Assembly: GCA_023396095.1 (NCBI GenBank)
Contig: JAEWXG010000022.1
Coordinates: 1 to 40,511, forward strand
DNA length: 40,511 nt
Origin: Bacillota bacterium
GTDB taxonomy: Bacteria; Bacillota; Clostridia; Christensenellales; UBA3700
Direction: 5' to 3'
In this document: positions 7,636 through 16,068 of the stretch, in pieces
Position numbering within the stretch: position 1 is the stretch's first letter
How the letters are laid out: each line of letters starts with the position of its first letter
Program-made: the position numbers and the translations under genes
The notes under the pieces: generated by a model
Told to the model about the DNA's origin: nothing
Seen by the model: only the letters and a program-made list of their open reading frames with translations
Database searches by the model: none

Positions 7636-9246
7636 TTATTTATTTTTATTTAACTCATTCAAATTCATTTTATATTCAATATTTTGATCCCCATTAAACC
7701 ATTTTGTAACAATATACTTTCTTTTACATAAATGTATTTTATGATTAACCTTATTGGTTGCACCGATTATATTATGCTTTTGTAATAATAAGTTAAAATC
7801 TTGTAAACGAGTCAAAAATTCATCAAAATTTTTATCATTATTATTCCATGCAACCTCAGATAATGCCTGCATTCTTGGGTGTAATTGAAAATCAAATTTT
7901 TCCTTTGATGGAATCCATTCCGTCCATACTGCTCCCTCAATACCTTTTATCTGCTCTAAATATTTATTGTTCACAGTTTTTATCTTTTTTGGATTAAAAT
8001 TATATGTATTTTTCAAGTTATACATTGAATAAGGCATATCAAAATAAAAATATTTATGTTTGCTAATAATAATCTCTCCACCAGACTCCAAATGTTTATT
8101 TACTTTATAGTCTGGTTGTGGAGTCCAATACTGTACGATAATTGATTTATCTGGATAATCTCCTTTAAGAATTTCATTCCATCCAATTAATCTGCAATTT
8201 TTAGTTTGAATAAACTTATTAACTTCATTTATAAAATATGCTTGCAATTGACGTGGATTTGTAAATTTATTATCTTCCATAAGTTTTTTACATTTAGGAC
8301 ACTTTGTCCATTCACCTACTGGAGCTTCATCTCCACCAATATGGAAATATGGAACATTAAATAAATCTATTACCTCACCTACAACATCTTTCATGAATTG
8401 CATCGTTTTTTCATTAGCAACACAAGCCGATCTGTTCCAGTCGTGCATTTTTAATTTTTTATTTGGTATTGATCCTCCAAAATACCAAGGAACCGGGCGT
8501 TTTAAATCTCTGCATGTCAAATAACTATATGCAGCTGATGCTGCAGCAAAATGCCCAGGCATGTCAATTTCAGGAATAATCATTATACCTCTTTCCTTTG
8601 CATAATTAATTATTTCTTTTATATCATCTTGAGTATAAAACCCTTCATGTGGAATTCCATCAGTTTTTGTAGAAAACCATCCATTAATTTGAGATTCTTT
8701 TCTCTTAGATCCAATTTCAGTTAATAATGGGTATTTTTTAATTTCAATTCGCCAGCCTTCGTTATCTGATAAATGCCAATGTAATACATTTAATTTATGT
8801 AGCGACATAATATCTATCAATTTTTTTGTATGTTCTTTACCAAAAAAATGTCTTGCTTCATCATATAATAAACCTCTCCAGGACATTTCTGGATAATCTT
8901 CTATCTTAGAACAATTTGCACTAGTTATATCTAAATCAAAATTAAATAATTGTCTTATTGTTTGCGTTGCGTAAATTGCACCATTACAATCAGAGGCCTT
9001 AACGAGAATATTATTTTCATCAATTGATAAGATATAACCTTCTTGTTTGATTTGATTGTCATACAAATATTCAATTTCACCTTTTTTATTTTCAAATTTC
9101 TTGTTTAAAGCTTTTTCATATATTGAGATAATAAAATTTTTAGAATAATTGAAACAATCATCAATAAAAATATTAGAAAAACTTTTAATATCACACTTTG
9201 AATTTGATAAAATTGTCTGCTTTTGCAATTTAGGTATAACGTTCAT
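7636..9246 (-). CDS. Beta-N-acetylhexosaminidase, glycoside hydrolase family 20
   Basis: A 536-residue enzyme that removes terminal N-acetylglucosamine or N-acetylgalactosamine from oligosaccharides by substrate-assisted catalysis. A GH20b-like N-terminal domain (about 1-118) precedes the TIM barrel, which opens with SWRGLLYDEARHFF (Arg124), continues with LHWHLSDNEGWR, and carries the catalytic Asp306-Glu307 pair in HIGGDEAP and the WTEW substrate-pocket segment. A CPKC pair near 316-319 could bind metal. There is no signal peptide, so it probably acts in the cytoplasm on imported glycans or recycled wall fragments. The ATG follows AAGAGGA. No sugar transporter is beside it; it is a single gene on this strand. 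Confidence 0.93.
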   Translation of the reverse strand: MNVIPKLQKQTILSNSKCDIKSFSNIFIDDCFNYSKNFIISIYEKALNKKFENKKGEIEYLYDNQIKQEGYILSIDENNILVKASDCNGAIYATQTIRQLFNFDLDITSANCSKIEDYPEMSWRGLLYDEARHFFGKEHTKKLIDIMSLHKLNVLHWHLSDNEGWRIEIKKYPLLTEIGSKRKESQINGWFSTKTDGIPHEGFYTQDDIKEIINYAKERGIMIIPEIDMPGHFAAASAAYSYLTCRDLKRPVPWYFGGSIPNKKLKMHDWNRSACVANEKTMQFMKDVVGEVIDLFNVPYFHIGGDEAPVGEWTKCPKCKKLMEDNKFTNPRQLQAYFINEVNKFIQTKNCRLIGWNEILKGDYPDKSIIVQYWTPQPDYKVNKHLESGGEIIISKHKYFYFDMPYSMYNLKNTYNFNPKKIKTVNNKYLEQIKGIEGAVWTEWIPSKEKFDFQLHPRMQALSEVAWNNNDKNFDEFLTRLQDFNLLLQKHNIIGATNKVNHKIHLCKRKYIVTKWFNGDQNIEYKMNLNELNKNK

Positions 9247-9497
9247 AATAATTCCTCTTATTTAATTATATTTAAATTAATTTTATATAATTTAACCACT
9301 ATTATCAAGTTTAATAATTTTCAAAAGCACTTTTCTTCGGTTATAAATAAAATATTGTGAACTATTTATTTTGCAATCAAATTAACTTATCACAAATAAT
9401 ATAATTGTAAGATTCTATTTCAATTTTAGTCTTATAATTACATATAATTTTTTGTATAAAAAATAAGAAATTAACAAATCAATTGATTAGATTAAAT

Positions 9498-9525
9498 TAA
9501 CCTTAATTAATAAAAATGGTAATAT
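9498..9525 (+). promoter_or_regulatory. Extended -10 promoter of the recombinase gene
   Basis: TTAACC (9498-9503), a 16-bp spacer ending in TGG, then TAATAT (9520-9525); the TG one base before the hexamer makes an extended -10. The expected start site falls at about 9532, which is the A of the recombinase ATG. A second TATAAT at 9525-9530 would start inside the gene. Confidence 0.55.
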
Positions 9526-9531
9526 ATAATT

Positions 9532-10605
9532 ATGGCAAAAACTTATTATGAAGAAGAAAATGAGAAGAAAATTTTAAAAACAAAAGCTCTTAGAAAAGCT
9601 TTACCATTATATTCAAATTCATTTTTTATTGGAATTGAATCTAGAACTACTCCCCAAACACGATTAAATTATGCTAGAGATTTAAATAATTTTTATAATT
9701 TTTTGTCGGAAAAAATTTTTTTCAAACCTTCTCAAGAGATAACACTACAAGATTTAGATAGATTAACATCCACTGAAATTGAATTATTTTTAGAGTATCT
9801 TTCTATCTATGAAAAAAATGAAAAAGTTATGATTACTAATAGTCAAAAAACTAAAGCTAGAAAATTATCCACCATTAGATCATACTTTAAATATTTCTTT
9901 AATAAAAATGAACTTTCTTCAAATGTAGCTTCAAAAGTACCACTACCAAAATTAAGAGAGAAACCCATCATCAGATTGACGCCTGAAGAGGTTAATGATG
10001 TTTTAAATAAAACTGAAGTCTTAGATATTTCTACAATGTCAAAAAGACAAAAAAACTATAATAAAAGTATTGTTGTTAGGGATATGGCGATTTTAACTCT
10101 ATTATTAGGCACTGGTATTCGTATAAGTGAATGTGTAGGTTTAAATGTAGATGATATAGATTTTACAAATAAAGCATTCAAAATCACCAGAAAAGGTGGC
10201 TATCAATCTATTCAATACTTTAATGATGAAATTGGAAATGCGTTAATTGATTATTTAGAACAAAGAACACTATTATTTCATCCAGAAGAAAATAACGATG
10301 CACTGTTTGTTTCAATCCAAGGAACGCGATTAACTCAAAGAGCAATTCAAAATCTTGTAAAGAAGTATACTCAAGGTGTTGTTCCACTTAAGACCATTAC
10401 TCCTCATAAACTTAGGAGCACATATGGTACAAACTTATATAACGAAACAAGGGATATTTTTGTTGTAGCTGAAGTTTTAGGCCATAAAGATGTTAATACA
10501 ACAAAAAAATATTATGCTGCCATTTCAGATAAAATTAAACAAGAGGCATCTAAAAAAGTTACGCTTAGAAATTTAAATAACGACTCAAATGATAACAATA
10601 ATTAA
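9532..10605 (+). CDS. Tyrosine recombinase, XerC/XerD type
   Basis: A 357-residue site-specific recombinase. The N-terminal core-binding domain spans about 30-135. The catalytic domain keeps the full active site: Arg197 (GTGIRISE), Lys221 (TRKGG), His292 and Arg295 (PHKLRSTYG), His318 (LGHKD) and nucleophile Tyr327. It probably resolves chromosome dimers at a dif site or acts as a stand-alone clostridial Xer paralogue; no phage or integrative-element genes are nearby, so an integrase role is less likely. About 35 residues of charged N-terminus precede the core-binding domain. There is no ribosome site before the ATG, and the promoter position implies a leaderless transcript. Confidence 0.88.
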   Translation: MAKTYYEEENEKKILKTKALRKALPLYSNSFFIGIESRTTPQTRLNYARDLNNFYNFLSEKIFFKPSQEITLQDLDRLTSTEIELFLEYLSIYEKNEKVMITNSQKTKARKLSTIRSYFKYFFNKNELSSNVASKVPLPKLREKPIIRLTPEEVNDVLNKTEVLDISTMSKRQKNYNKSIVVRDMAILTLLLGTGIRISECVGLNVDDIDFTNKAFKITRKGGYQSIQYFNDEIGNALIDYLEQRTLLFHPEENNDALFVSIQGTRLTQRAIQNLVKKYTQGVVPLKTITPHKLRSTYGTNLYNETRDIFVVAEVLGHKDVNTTKKYYAAISDKIKQEASKKVTLRNLNNDSNDNNN

Positions 10606-10738
10606 AATTTTTTATGTTAATTTCGCTCTTATTTAGTTAACATCAAATTTTAACGCTATTTTTTACTTAAATATCAAAATATCAATCTTTATTTATAATG
10701 TTTATTTTAGTATAATTAAAATATATTGAGGAAAAATT

Positions 10739-11608
10739 ATGGAAGAAAATATAAACAGAAATGCTTTACCTGTTCCTGCGGATTTTGATTTACAAAATGA
10801 TTTCTTCGCACGACATGAATATTTAAAGAAAATGATAATAAAAGAACAGATACAGCACAACGCTAGACAACCTATTTTCTCACGAGGAAAAGATAGAGAT
10901 AAAAGTTTTGATTTTATTACTATTTCACTATTTATAGTAATTGCATCTCTTTTTGTTTCATTAATTTTTTCTATCGTAAAAAAAGCATCTACTGTTGTTA
11001 TCATCATTCTTTCAATTCTATTAGCACTCTCTGTCGGTTGTTATGCATTATTATTGTTTATAAAAAGTAAAAAATCAAAACCAACATTAAACTCTGTCAA
11101 TATTTCAAAATATGCTTTACAACAACTTGAAGAGCGCATTGAACGTTTTACTCAAGCTTTATATCAATTTTTTAATAACGATGAAAATCGGGTAAATGAT
11201 GAACTTAATAAATACAAAACAAATAATTATAAAAATAATCAAGATAGTTTATACGATATATCACTTCGTACATTAAATTTAAAAAGTAAAATAGATTCGT
11301 ATGATTTATTAAATTATGCACAACAAACTAGTAAGAATCCAGCTAGTACTATTAGCGAAGAAACAAATAAATATAAAGAAGAAAGTCCATTAATAAAAAC
11401 AAACCAAAAAAGCAATGCAGATTTTTCAAAATTTAAAGTAACTGCTTTTGGAAATAAAAATACTCCAGGCGATACTCAACAAAAAAATAGTATTAATGAA
11501 ATTGATAAAAAAGAAATTCATACTAATGATAACAGATCTAATGTTATTGAAAGAAAAGTTATTATTCATGATGAAGAATTTAACAATTGGTTAAAAAATA
11601 ATAAATAA
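10739..11608 (+). CDS. Unknown two-helix membrane protein with long hydrophilic tail
   Basis: A 289-residue protein I do not recognise. A 55-residue soluble N-terminus is followed by two hydrophobic helices (about 59-80 and 85-108) and then about 180 hydrophilic residues, with a short heptad-like helix near 118-150 and a Lys/Asn/Ser-rich, probably disordered end. With a short loop between the helices, both tails should face the cytoplasm. The start follows TGAGGA, with a TATAAT at 10711-10716 as likely -10. The next gene begins 10 bp after its stop, so the two are probably an operon. Function cannot be inferred. Confidence 0.75.
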   Translation: MEENINRNALPVPADFDLQNDFFARHEYLKKMIIKEQIQHNARQPIFSRGKDRDKSFDFITISLFIVIASLFVSLIFSIVKKASTVVIIILSILLALSVGCYALLLFIKSKKSKPTLNSVNISKYALQQLEERIERFTQALYQFFNNDENRVNDELNKYKTNNYKNNQDSLYDISLRTLNLKSKIDSYDLLNYAQQTSKNPASTISEETNKYKEESPLIKTNQKSNADFSKFKVTAFGNKNTPGDTQQKNSINEIDKKEIHTNDNRSNVIERKVIIHDEEFNNWLKNNK

Positions 11609-11618
11609 GGAATAGATT

Positions 11619-11930
11619 ATGGAAGAAATTCAAAAGAAAACAAAAAAAGGTCAAATTTTATCAATTATCCAATGGATAATATTGTTAGGTTGTGGAATTG
11701 TGATTCCAATTGTGATGCCTATTGTTAATAATACTAGCGGTTGGTGGGGTTGGCTATTTCCTTTAACTATGTTTATTATTCATTCTACTGAAGCTATTTT
11801 GTACGGCATTCCAACTGGTAAAAAATATGGTTTTACAACTTTAGAGAGTTTATGTTTAACTTGGTTGTACGGATTTACCTGGTGGAAATATAAAAGACAA
11901 GAAAAAGAATTAGAAGAACATATATCTTAA
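11619..11930 (+). CDS. Small unknown membrane protein
   Basis: A 103-residue protein with hydrophobic segments at about 13-36 and 42-63 and a Trp-rich amphipathic or membrane stretch near 78-90 (LTWLYGFTWW), flanked by Lys-rich ends. An AAGGAAT ribosome site precedes the ATG. It sits 10 bp after the two-helix protein and is likely co-transcribed. I recognise no family. Confidence 0.75.
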   Translation: MEEIQKKTKKGQILSIIQWIILLGCGIVIPIVMPIVNNTSGWWGWLFPLTMFIIHSTEAILYGIPTGKKYGFTTLESLCLTWLYGFTWWKYKRQEKELEEHIS

Positions 11931-12053
11931 TTAACTTTTATCAAATTAATATAATTCTGAGTTATTATTCTACTACTCGTTTTATTGTTTTTTATTGTCA
12001 AAAATTTTTTAAAAATTTAATTAAATAAGCCTACATACTGATATAATGAATCT

Positions 12054-12077
12054 AAAAAATAATATTTGTTATTTTTT
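12054..12077 (+). terminator. Possible AT-only terminator hairpin
   Basis: AAAAAATAA (12054-12062), loop TATTTG, TTATTTTTT (12069-12077). It lies about 120 bp after the small membrane gene. The stem has no GC pair, so termination would be weak. It also falls just after an extended -10 (TGATATAAT, 12039-12047), which could start a leader RNA here instead. Confidence 0.35.
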
Positions 12078-12153
12078 AATGCTAGTTTTTTAAAATTTTT
12101 TCTCTAAAATGCAAAGATTTATTAATTAGCATAAAAAATATAATAAATTATCC

Positions 12154-12182
12154 TTGAAAAAAATAAAGTTACATTGTATTAT
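12154..12182 (+). promoter_or_regulatory. Promoter of the PadR-like gene
   Basis: TTGAAA (12154-12159) and TATTAT (12177-12182) are 17 bp apart, about 36 bp before the ATG at 12218. No inverted repeat resembling a PadR operator is seen between them. Confidence 0.5.
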
Positions 12183-12217
12183 AATATTTAGTTAATATTA
12201 AAAGTAAGGTGAATGCT

Positions 12218-13855
12218 ATGGAAAACAATGAGAATATAGAATTAATTAGAAGACACGTTGACATAATAATTTTAAAACCTTTATTAGAAAGGGATTGTTA
12301 TGGATATGAAATATTGAAATCAATTGAAGAAAATAGTAACGGTTTATATTCATTAAAACAACCTACACTATACAATTGTTTAAAAAGATTAGAATCTCAA
12401 AAGAAAATAACCTCATATTTAGGAGATTTTTCAAATGGTGCACAAAGAAGATACTACTCTTTAACTGATTTTGGAAGACAATTTGTATATCATTATCAGA
12501 AACAATGGGAATATACAAGAACAATATTGTCTAGATTGATATCTGATAAAGAATTCAATAAATTCAAAGATGTTCCACCATTCAACGCTTCAGATTTAAG
12601 ACCATTAACAAAAAGAATTAAGAATGTTGATGTTAATGAATTTAAAGATGAGTATGAAAATTATCTTAATATTCAAAATAATCTAGAAGATCAACCAAAT
12701 ATTGAAGATAGTCAACCTATTTTCGATTTCAAACAAGAAAACTCAACTACTGATAATATTGTTACTACCGATATTCAAAATAATTTTGATATTGATCTAC
12801 AAAATGATACAGATAATAAAGAATGTATGGAAACTTCAACTTCACAATATGAAGAAGCCATCGAGATCGATAATAATATTAATGAAATTAATAAACAAAA
12901 TATTGTTAATGAAACATTCGAAACGTTGAAAAATTATATTCAAGAAAATGAGTTTGAAAGCAGAGAACAAGATGAAACTACTACTTATGCCGCATCTAAT
13001 AACAATGATTACAACATGGAAACATCAGACGAAATGAGTGACAACTTCCAAAATATAGAGAATATTAATGAACACAATGAGAAATATATTAACGAAGCAC
13101 TTAATATTGTTAACAATGAAGATAAAATTGAATCTCATAGATTCGAGGTTGATGAAGAACTTCACGCTAACATATCTACTTTGCCAGATGAAACAATTAT
13201 GACAGTTGATAGCACTATTGAACAAGTTGATGTAAATGATGAGAATATTATTGAAAAACCTGATGCAGTAAACAATGAAGATGAACTTGTTCAAGAAAAT
13301 GATGTTCCTACTGAAATAGATGAAAAATTTCAAAATATTGAGAATATTGATGAACATAATGATAAATATATTAATGAAGCACTTGATGTCGTTAACAATG
13401 AAGACGAAATTGAATCTCATAGATTTGAAGTTGACGAAGAACATCATGCCGCTATATCAAATATTGATAAAATAGTTGAAATTTCTTCAGACACTTCTAC
13501 TCCTAATAATGCTTCAACTATTGAAAATAAGCAAGACAATAAAAACGAAGAAAATATTAAACAAGAATCTAAAAAATTTAATACTTATGAAGATAAAGTT
13601 GACTATTATCAAAGACAATTTATTAATCTAGGTATTAAAAAACAAAATCAAAACACACAAGTAAATAATCAAAAACCTGAAGTAAAAAATCAAGAAAAAT
13701 ATGAACCAGAAATTGTAATTGATTGGTCAAAATATACTCCTGAAGAAAGATTGTTTAAGCGTGATGAAATAATTAAAAAAGAAATTGAACTAGCTAAAAA
13801 GGATAAATTAACAAATAAAAATAGTTTTTCAAGTTCAAAAAAATTATATGATTAA
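12218..13855 (+). CDS. PadR-type winged-helix protein with a long acidic tail
   Basis: A 545-residue protein. Residues about 8-95 are a PadR winged helix: HVDIIILKPLLERDCYGYEI, then QPTLYNCLKRLE as recognition helix and a wing with RRYYSLTDFGR. Typical PadR proteins are about 110 (PF03551 only) or 180 residues; here about 430 residues of Asp/Glu/Asn-rich, apparently disordered chain follow, including two copies of a 45-residue segment (about 276-320 and 370-414). A conserved-looking charged end (IDWSKYTPEERLFKRDEII) closes it. The ATG at 12218 is preferred over GTG 12209 because TAAGGTGA sits five bases upstream. It is followed 12 bp later by another acidic-tailed gene. DNA binding is likely; the tail's role is unknown. 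Confidence 0.8.
   Translation: MENNENIELIRRHVDIIILKPLLERDCYGYEILKSIEENSNGLYSLKQPTLYNCLKRLESQKKITSYLGDFSNGAQRRYYSLTDFGRQFVYHYQKQWEYTRTILSRLISDKEFNKFKDVPPFNASDLRPLTKRIKNVDVNEFKDEYENYLNIQNNLEDQPNIEDSQPIFDFKQENSTTDNIVTTDIQNNFDIDLQNDTDNKECMETSTSQYEEAIEIDNNINEINKQNIVNETFETLKNYIQENEFESREQDETTTYAASNNNDYNMETSDEMSDNFQNIENINEHNEKYINEALNIVNNEDKIESHRFEVDEELHANISTLPDETIMTVDSTIEQVDVNDENIIEKPDAVNNEDELVQENDVPTEIDEKFQNIENIDEHNDKYINEALDVVNNEDEIESHRFEVDEEHHAAISNIDKIVEISSDTSTPNNASTIENKQDNKNEENIKQESKKFNTYEDKVDYYQRQFINLGIKKQNQNTQVNNQKPEVKNQEKYEPEIVIDWSKYTPEERLFKRDEIIKKEIELAKKDKLTNKNSFSSSKKLYD
13043..13176 (+). repeat. Internal duplication in the PadR-like gene (copy 1)
   Basis: This 134-bp segment recurs at 13325-13458, exactly 282 bp (94 codons) downstream, with mostly synonymous differences. 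Both encode FQNIEN, NEHN or DEHN, KYINEAL, VNNED and ESHRFEVDEE. The conserved peptide against diverged codons suggests the unit is under selection. Confidence 0.8.
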
Positions 13856-13867
13856 TGAGGATTTTAA

Positions 13868-14947
13868 ATGAACAATGAATTTAACAATACTCCTTTAACA
13901 CATGAGGAAGAAGTTTCAAAATATAAAGAGCAATATATACAAGAGTCATATCAAAAATATAGTGATCTTTTGAATGCAAAAATTTTAGAAGAAAATAAAA
14001 ATGTACAAGAAAATAATACAACATCCAATGTTGAAGAATCGGAGTTTGACGCTTTAATTGTTGAAAATAATCCTTCAGAAAGTACTACTGATGTTTTTGA
14101 TACACTTAATATTGACACACAATCAAACAAAAATGCTATTGATGAAAACAAACCATTAGAAGCTCAACCAAAGGTATCTGATGAGGAAAGAAAAAAATTA
14201 TTTGATTATGACTTTAATAATTTTGTTGTAACAAACAATAAACATAATTGTAATGATCCTTTAATACTTGAAAATCCTAATCCAGAAGATAAAGTTAATT
14301 ATAGCAACTTTTTTTCATCAATTTATAATGCAAAAATTAATGAAAGAAATACTCCTGTTGTTGAGCCAGAAATTCCGGCTGAAGTTACTCCTTCGAATGT
14401 TAATTATACAGAATTTAATAATATAAACTTTTCATCAATAAAAAATTCATTACATTCTGAAGGTTATACATTTAAAATTTACATTAAGAAAGATAGCTCT
14501 GGATATTATGTAAATAAATTTTACTATATTAACAAAATTTATATGCACTCATCACTAATTATGTACTTTTTAATTTTAGCAGAATCGTTGTTAGCATTTT
14601 TCTTAATGAAAGAGAAATATCAATTAGTAACCTGGCATTTACCTCTTTCTCTTGGAATTCTTGCACTAGTTCCTATCATTGGTATTATTAATTATCTTTC
14701 AAATAAAAAGCATAAAGTTAGAAGGAAATTTGCTTTGAAAAACTCATTGACTAACTCAATTATTCTGGAATTTAATGTTATTTTGATTATTGCATTACTA
14801 GCATTTATGGTATTTAACATTAATATTGATAATAAAATTGAAACATTTAAAGGCTTATATGTTCCGATATTATTTACATTAAATATACCGTTATATACTT
14901 TAATAACTGCAATGTTATCAAAATCACATCGTTATTATATAAGTTAA
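13868..14947 (+). CDS. Unknown four-helix membrane protein with acidic N-terminal region
   Basis: A 359-residue protein I do not recognise. Residues 1-190 are hydrophilic, acidic and probably disordered, much like the tail of the preceding protein; a short soluble segment (about 198-222) leads into four hydrophobic helices at about 229-247, 256-277, 298-318 and 329-350. An ATGAGGA-like ribosome site precedes the ATG, 12 bp after the PadR-like stop, so the two are co-transcribed and may work as regulator and membrane partner. That link is inference from context and shared composition. Confidence 0.72.
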   Translation: MNNEFNNTPLTHEEEVSKYKEQYIQESYQKYSDLLNAKILEENKNVQENNTTSNVEESEFDALIVENNPSESTTDVFDTLNIDTQSNKNAIDENKPLEAQPKVSDEERKKLFDYDFNNFVVTNNKHNCNDPLILENPNPEDKVNYSNFFSSIYNAKINERNTPVVEPEIPAEVTPSNVNYTEFNNINFSSIKNSLHSEGYTFKIYIKKDSSGYYVNKFYYINKIYMHSSLIMYFLILAESLLAFFLMKEKYQLVTWHLPLSLGILALVPIIGIINYLSNKKHKVRRKFALKNSLTNSIILEFNVILIIALLAFMVFNINIDNKIETFKGLYVPILFTLNIPLYTLITAMLSKSHRYYIS

Positions 14948-14982
14948 AAATACAAATATTATGATATTTTAGGAGGTAAATT

Positions 14983-15939
14983 ATGGCATTAGCAATGTTT
15001 GGAATGAAATCCATTGACATATTTGCATATGTTTTACAAAATTATGGGCATCGTAAATACAACAAAATATTAGATATTGACAAAAATATTAAATATTCTA
15101 ATCTTAATGAAGATTGTCTAGTAGATATATATAGACCAAAAGATTCTGATAATTCAAGTAAAAAATTACCAGCTATTTTATTTTTTCATGGTGGTGGATT
15201 TATTGCAGGAGATAAGAATTATAGAAAAAAATATGCCTCTTTTCTTGCTAGCTTAGGTTTTGTTGTTATAAATGTTAGATATCCATTATCACCTAAATAT
15301 AAATTTCATGAACAAATCAATATATTCGTTGATTTAATTAAATGGACAAAAGAAAATGCAAAAACTTACAATTATAATGAAAATGATATGATTGTTTCTG
15401 GAGATTCCGCTGGAGGACATTGCTCCACTGTTGTTATTGCCTTAGAAAATTCAGAAGAATATAGAAATAAATTCAATGTTCCATTTATAAATGGTATTCA
15501 TTTTTCTCATGCCTTGCTTTTATCTGGAATGTATGACCTTGGAAAAGTTTTTGATCCAGATCAAAAATTATTCTTAAATATGAATCTAGACATAGCTCGC
15601 TACATGACTGGCCATAAAGAAATTAGAAAAAGAGAGAATTTGAATCAATTAAAAATTGATTATCCATATTTTAAAGAATTAACACCAATTAATTTTGCAA
15701 ATAATAAATTCCCAGTTTCATTTATTGCACATGTAAATAAAGACCCATTCTGCCCAAATCAGGGATATATTCTTAAAGATTTACTTGATAAACTTAATGT
15801 TAAATATTCTGAATATTGTGCAAAAAGACATTTTGATATACACGATAATCAATTATTTAGTTATAAAAAATCAGCAAAAGAATGTAATGATGCAATTGTA
15901 ACTTGGTTAAAAGAAGAATATAAAACTTATTTCAACTAA
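14983..15939 (+). CDS. Alpha/beta hydrolase, acetyl-esterase/lipase family
   Basis: A 318-residue hydrolase of the hormone-sensitive-lipase/Aes type. The oxyanion motif HGGGF is at 69-73, the nucleophile Ser142 is in GDSAGG, and the acid and base are probably the Asp of NKDPFCPNQG (about 250) and the His of KRHFDIH (about 285). No signal peptide is evident, so it is probably cytoplasmic, hydrolysing short-chain or acetyl esters. AGGAGG precedes the ATG. It lies 35 bp after the four-helix membrane gene and ends in a strong terminator, so it may be the last gene of that transcript. The substrate cannot be told from sequence. Confidence 0.88.
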   Translation: MALAMFGMKSIDIFAYVLQNYGHRKYNKILDIDKNIKYSNLNEDCLVDIYRPKDSDNSSKKLPAILFFHGGGFIAGDKNYRKKYASFLASLGFVVINVRYPLSPKYKFHEQINIFVDLIKWTKENAKTYNYNENDMIVSGDSAGGHCSTVVIALENSEEYRNKFNVPFINGIHFSHALLLSGMYDLGKVFDPDQKLFLNMNLDIARYMTGHKEIRKRENLNQLKIDYPYFKELTPINFANNKFPVSFIAHVNKDPFCPNQGYILKDLLDKLNVKYSEYCAKRHFDIHDNQLFSYKKSAKECNDAIVTWLKEEYKTYFN

Positions 15940-15962
15940 TTTTAAACTTTACATAAAAAATT

Positions 15963-15984
15963 AAAGGGGATTTCCCCTTTTTTT
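15963..15984 (+). terminator. Terminator of the hydrolase gene
   Basis: AAAGGGG (15963-15969), loop ATTT, CCCCTTT (15974-15980) with a T-run to 15984. A compact GC-rich stem, 23 bp after the stop. Confidence 0.92.
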
Positions 15985-16002
15985 ATGATTTATTTTGTTA
16001 AA

Positions 16003-16030
16003 CAAAAAAAATCACTCAAATGAGTGATTC
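16003..16030 (-). terminator. Terminator of the long minus-strand gene cluster
   Basis: ATCACTCA (16011-16018) and TGAGTGAT (16021-16028) pair perfectly; on the minus strand the stem is followed by an 8-T run (A-run 16003-16010 on +). It lies about 40 bp after the IspH/S1 stop. A second weaker stem (AAGTGTT with AACACTT) lies between it and the stop. Confidence 0.88.
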
Positions 16031-16068
16031 AAGAAGTGTTCATACTAGCAAGCTAGCACTATAACACT

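Noticed and set aside
9532..10605. Phage or conjugative-element integrase
   Set aside because: No other phage or element genes, no tRNA or attachment-site repeats nearby; a Xer-type role fits better.
13025..13447. 140-residue minus-strand ORF
   Set aside because: It is the mirror of the acidic repeats of the PadR-like gene; the composition follows from the other strand.
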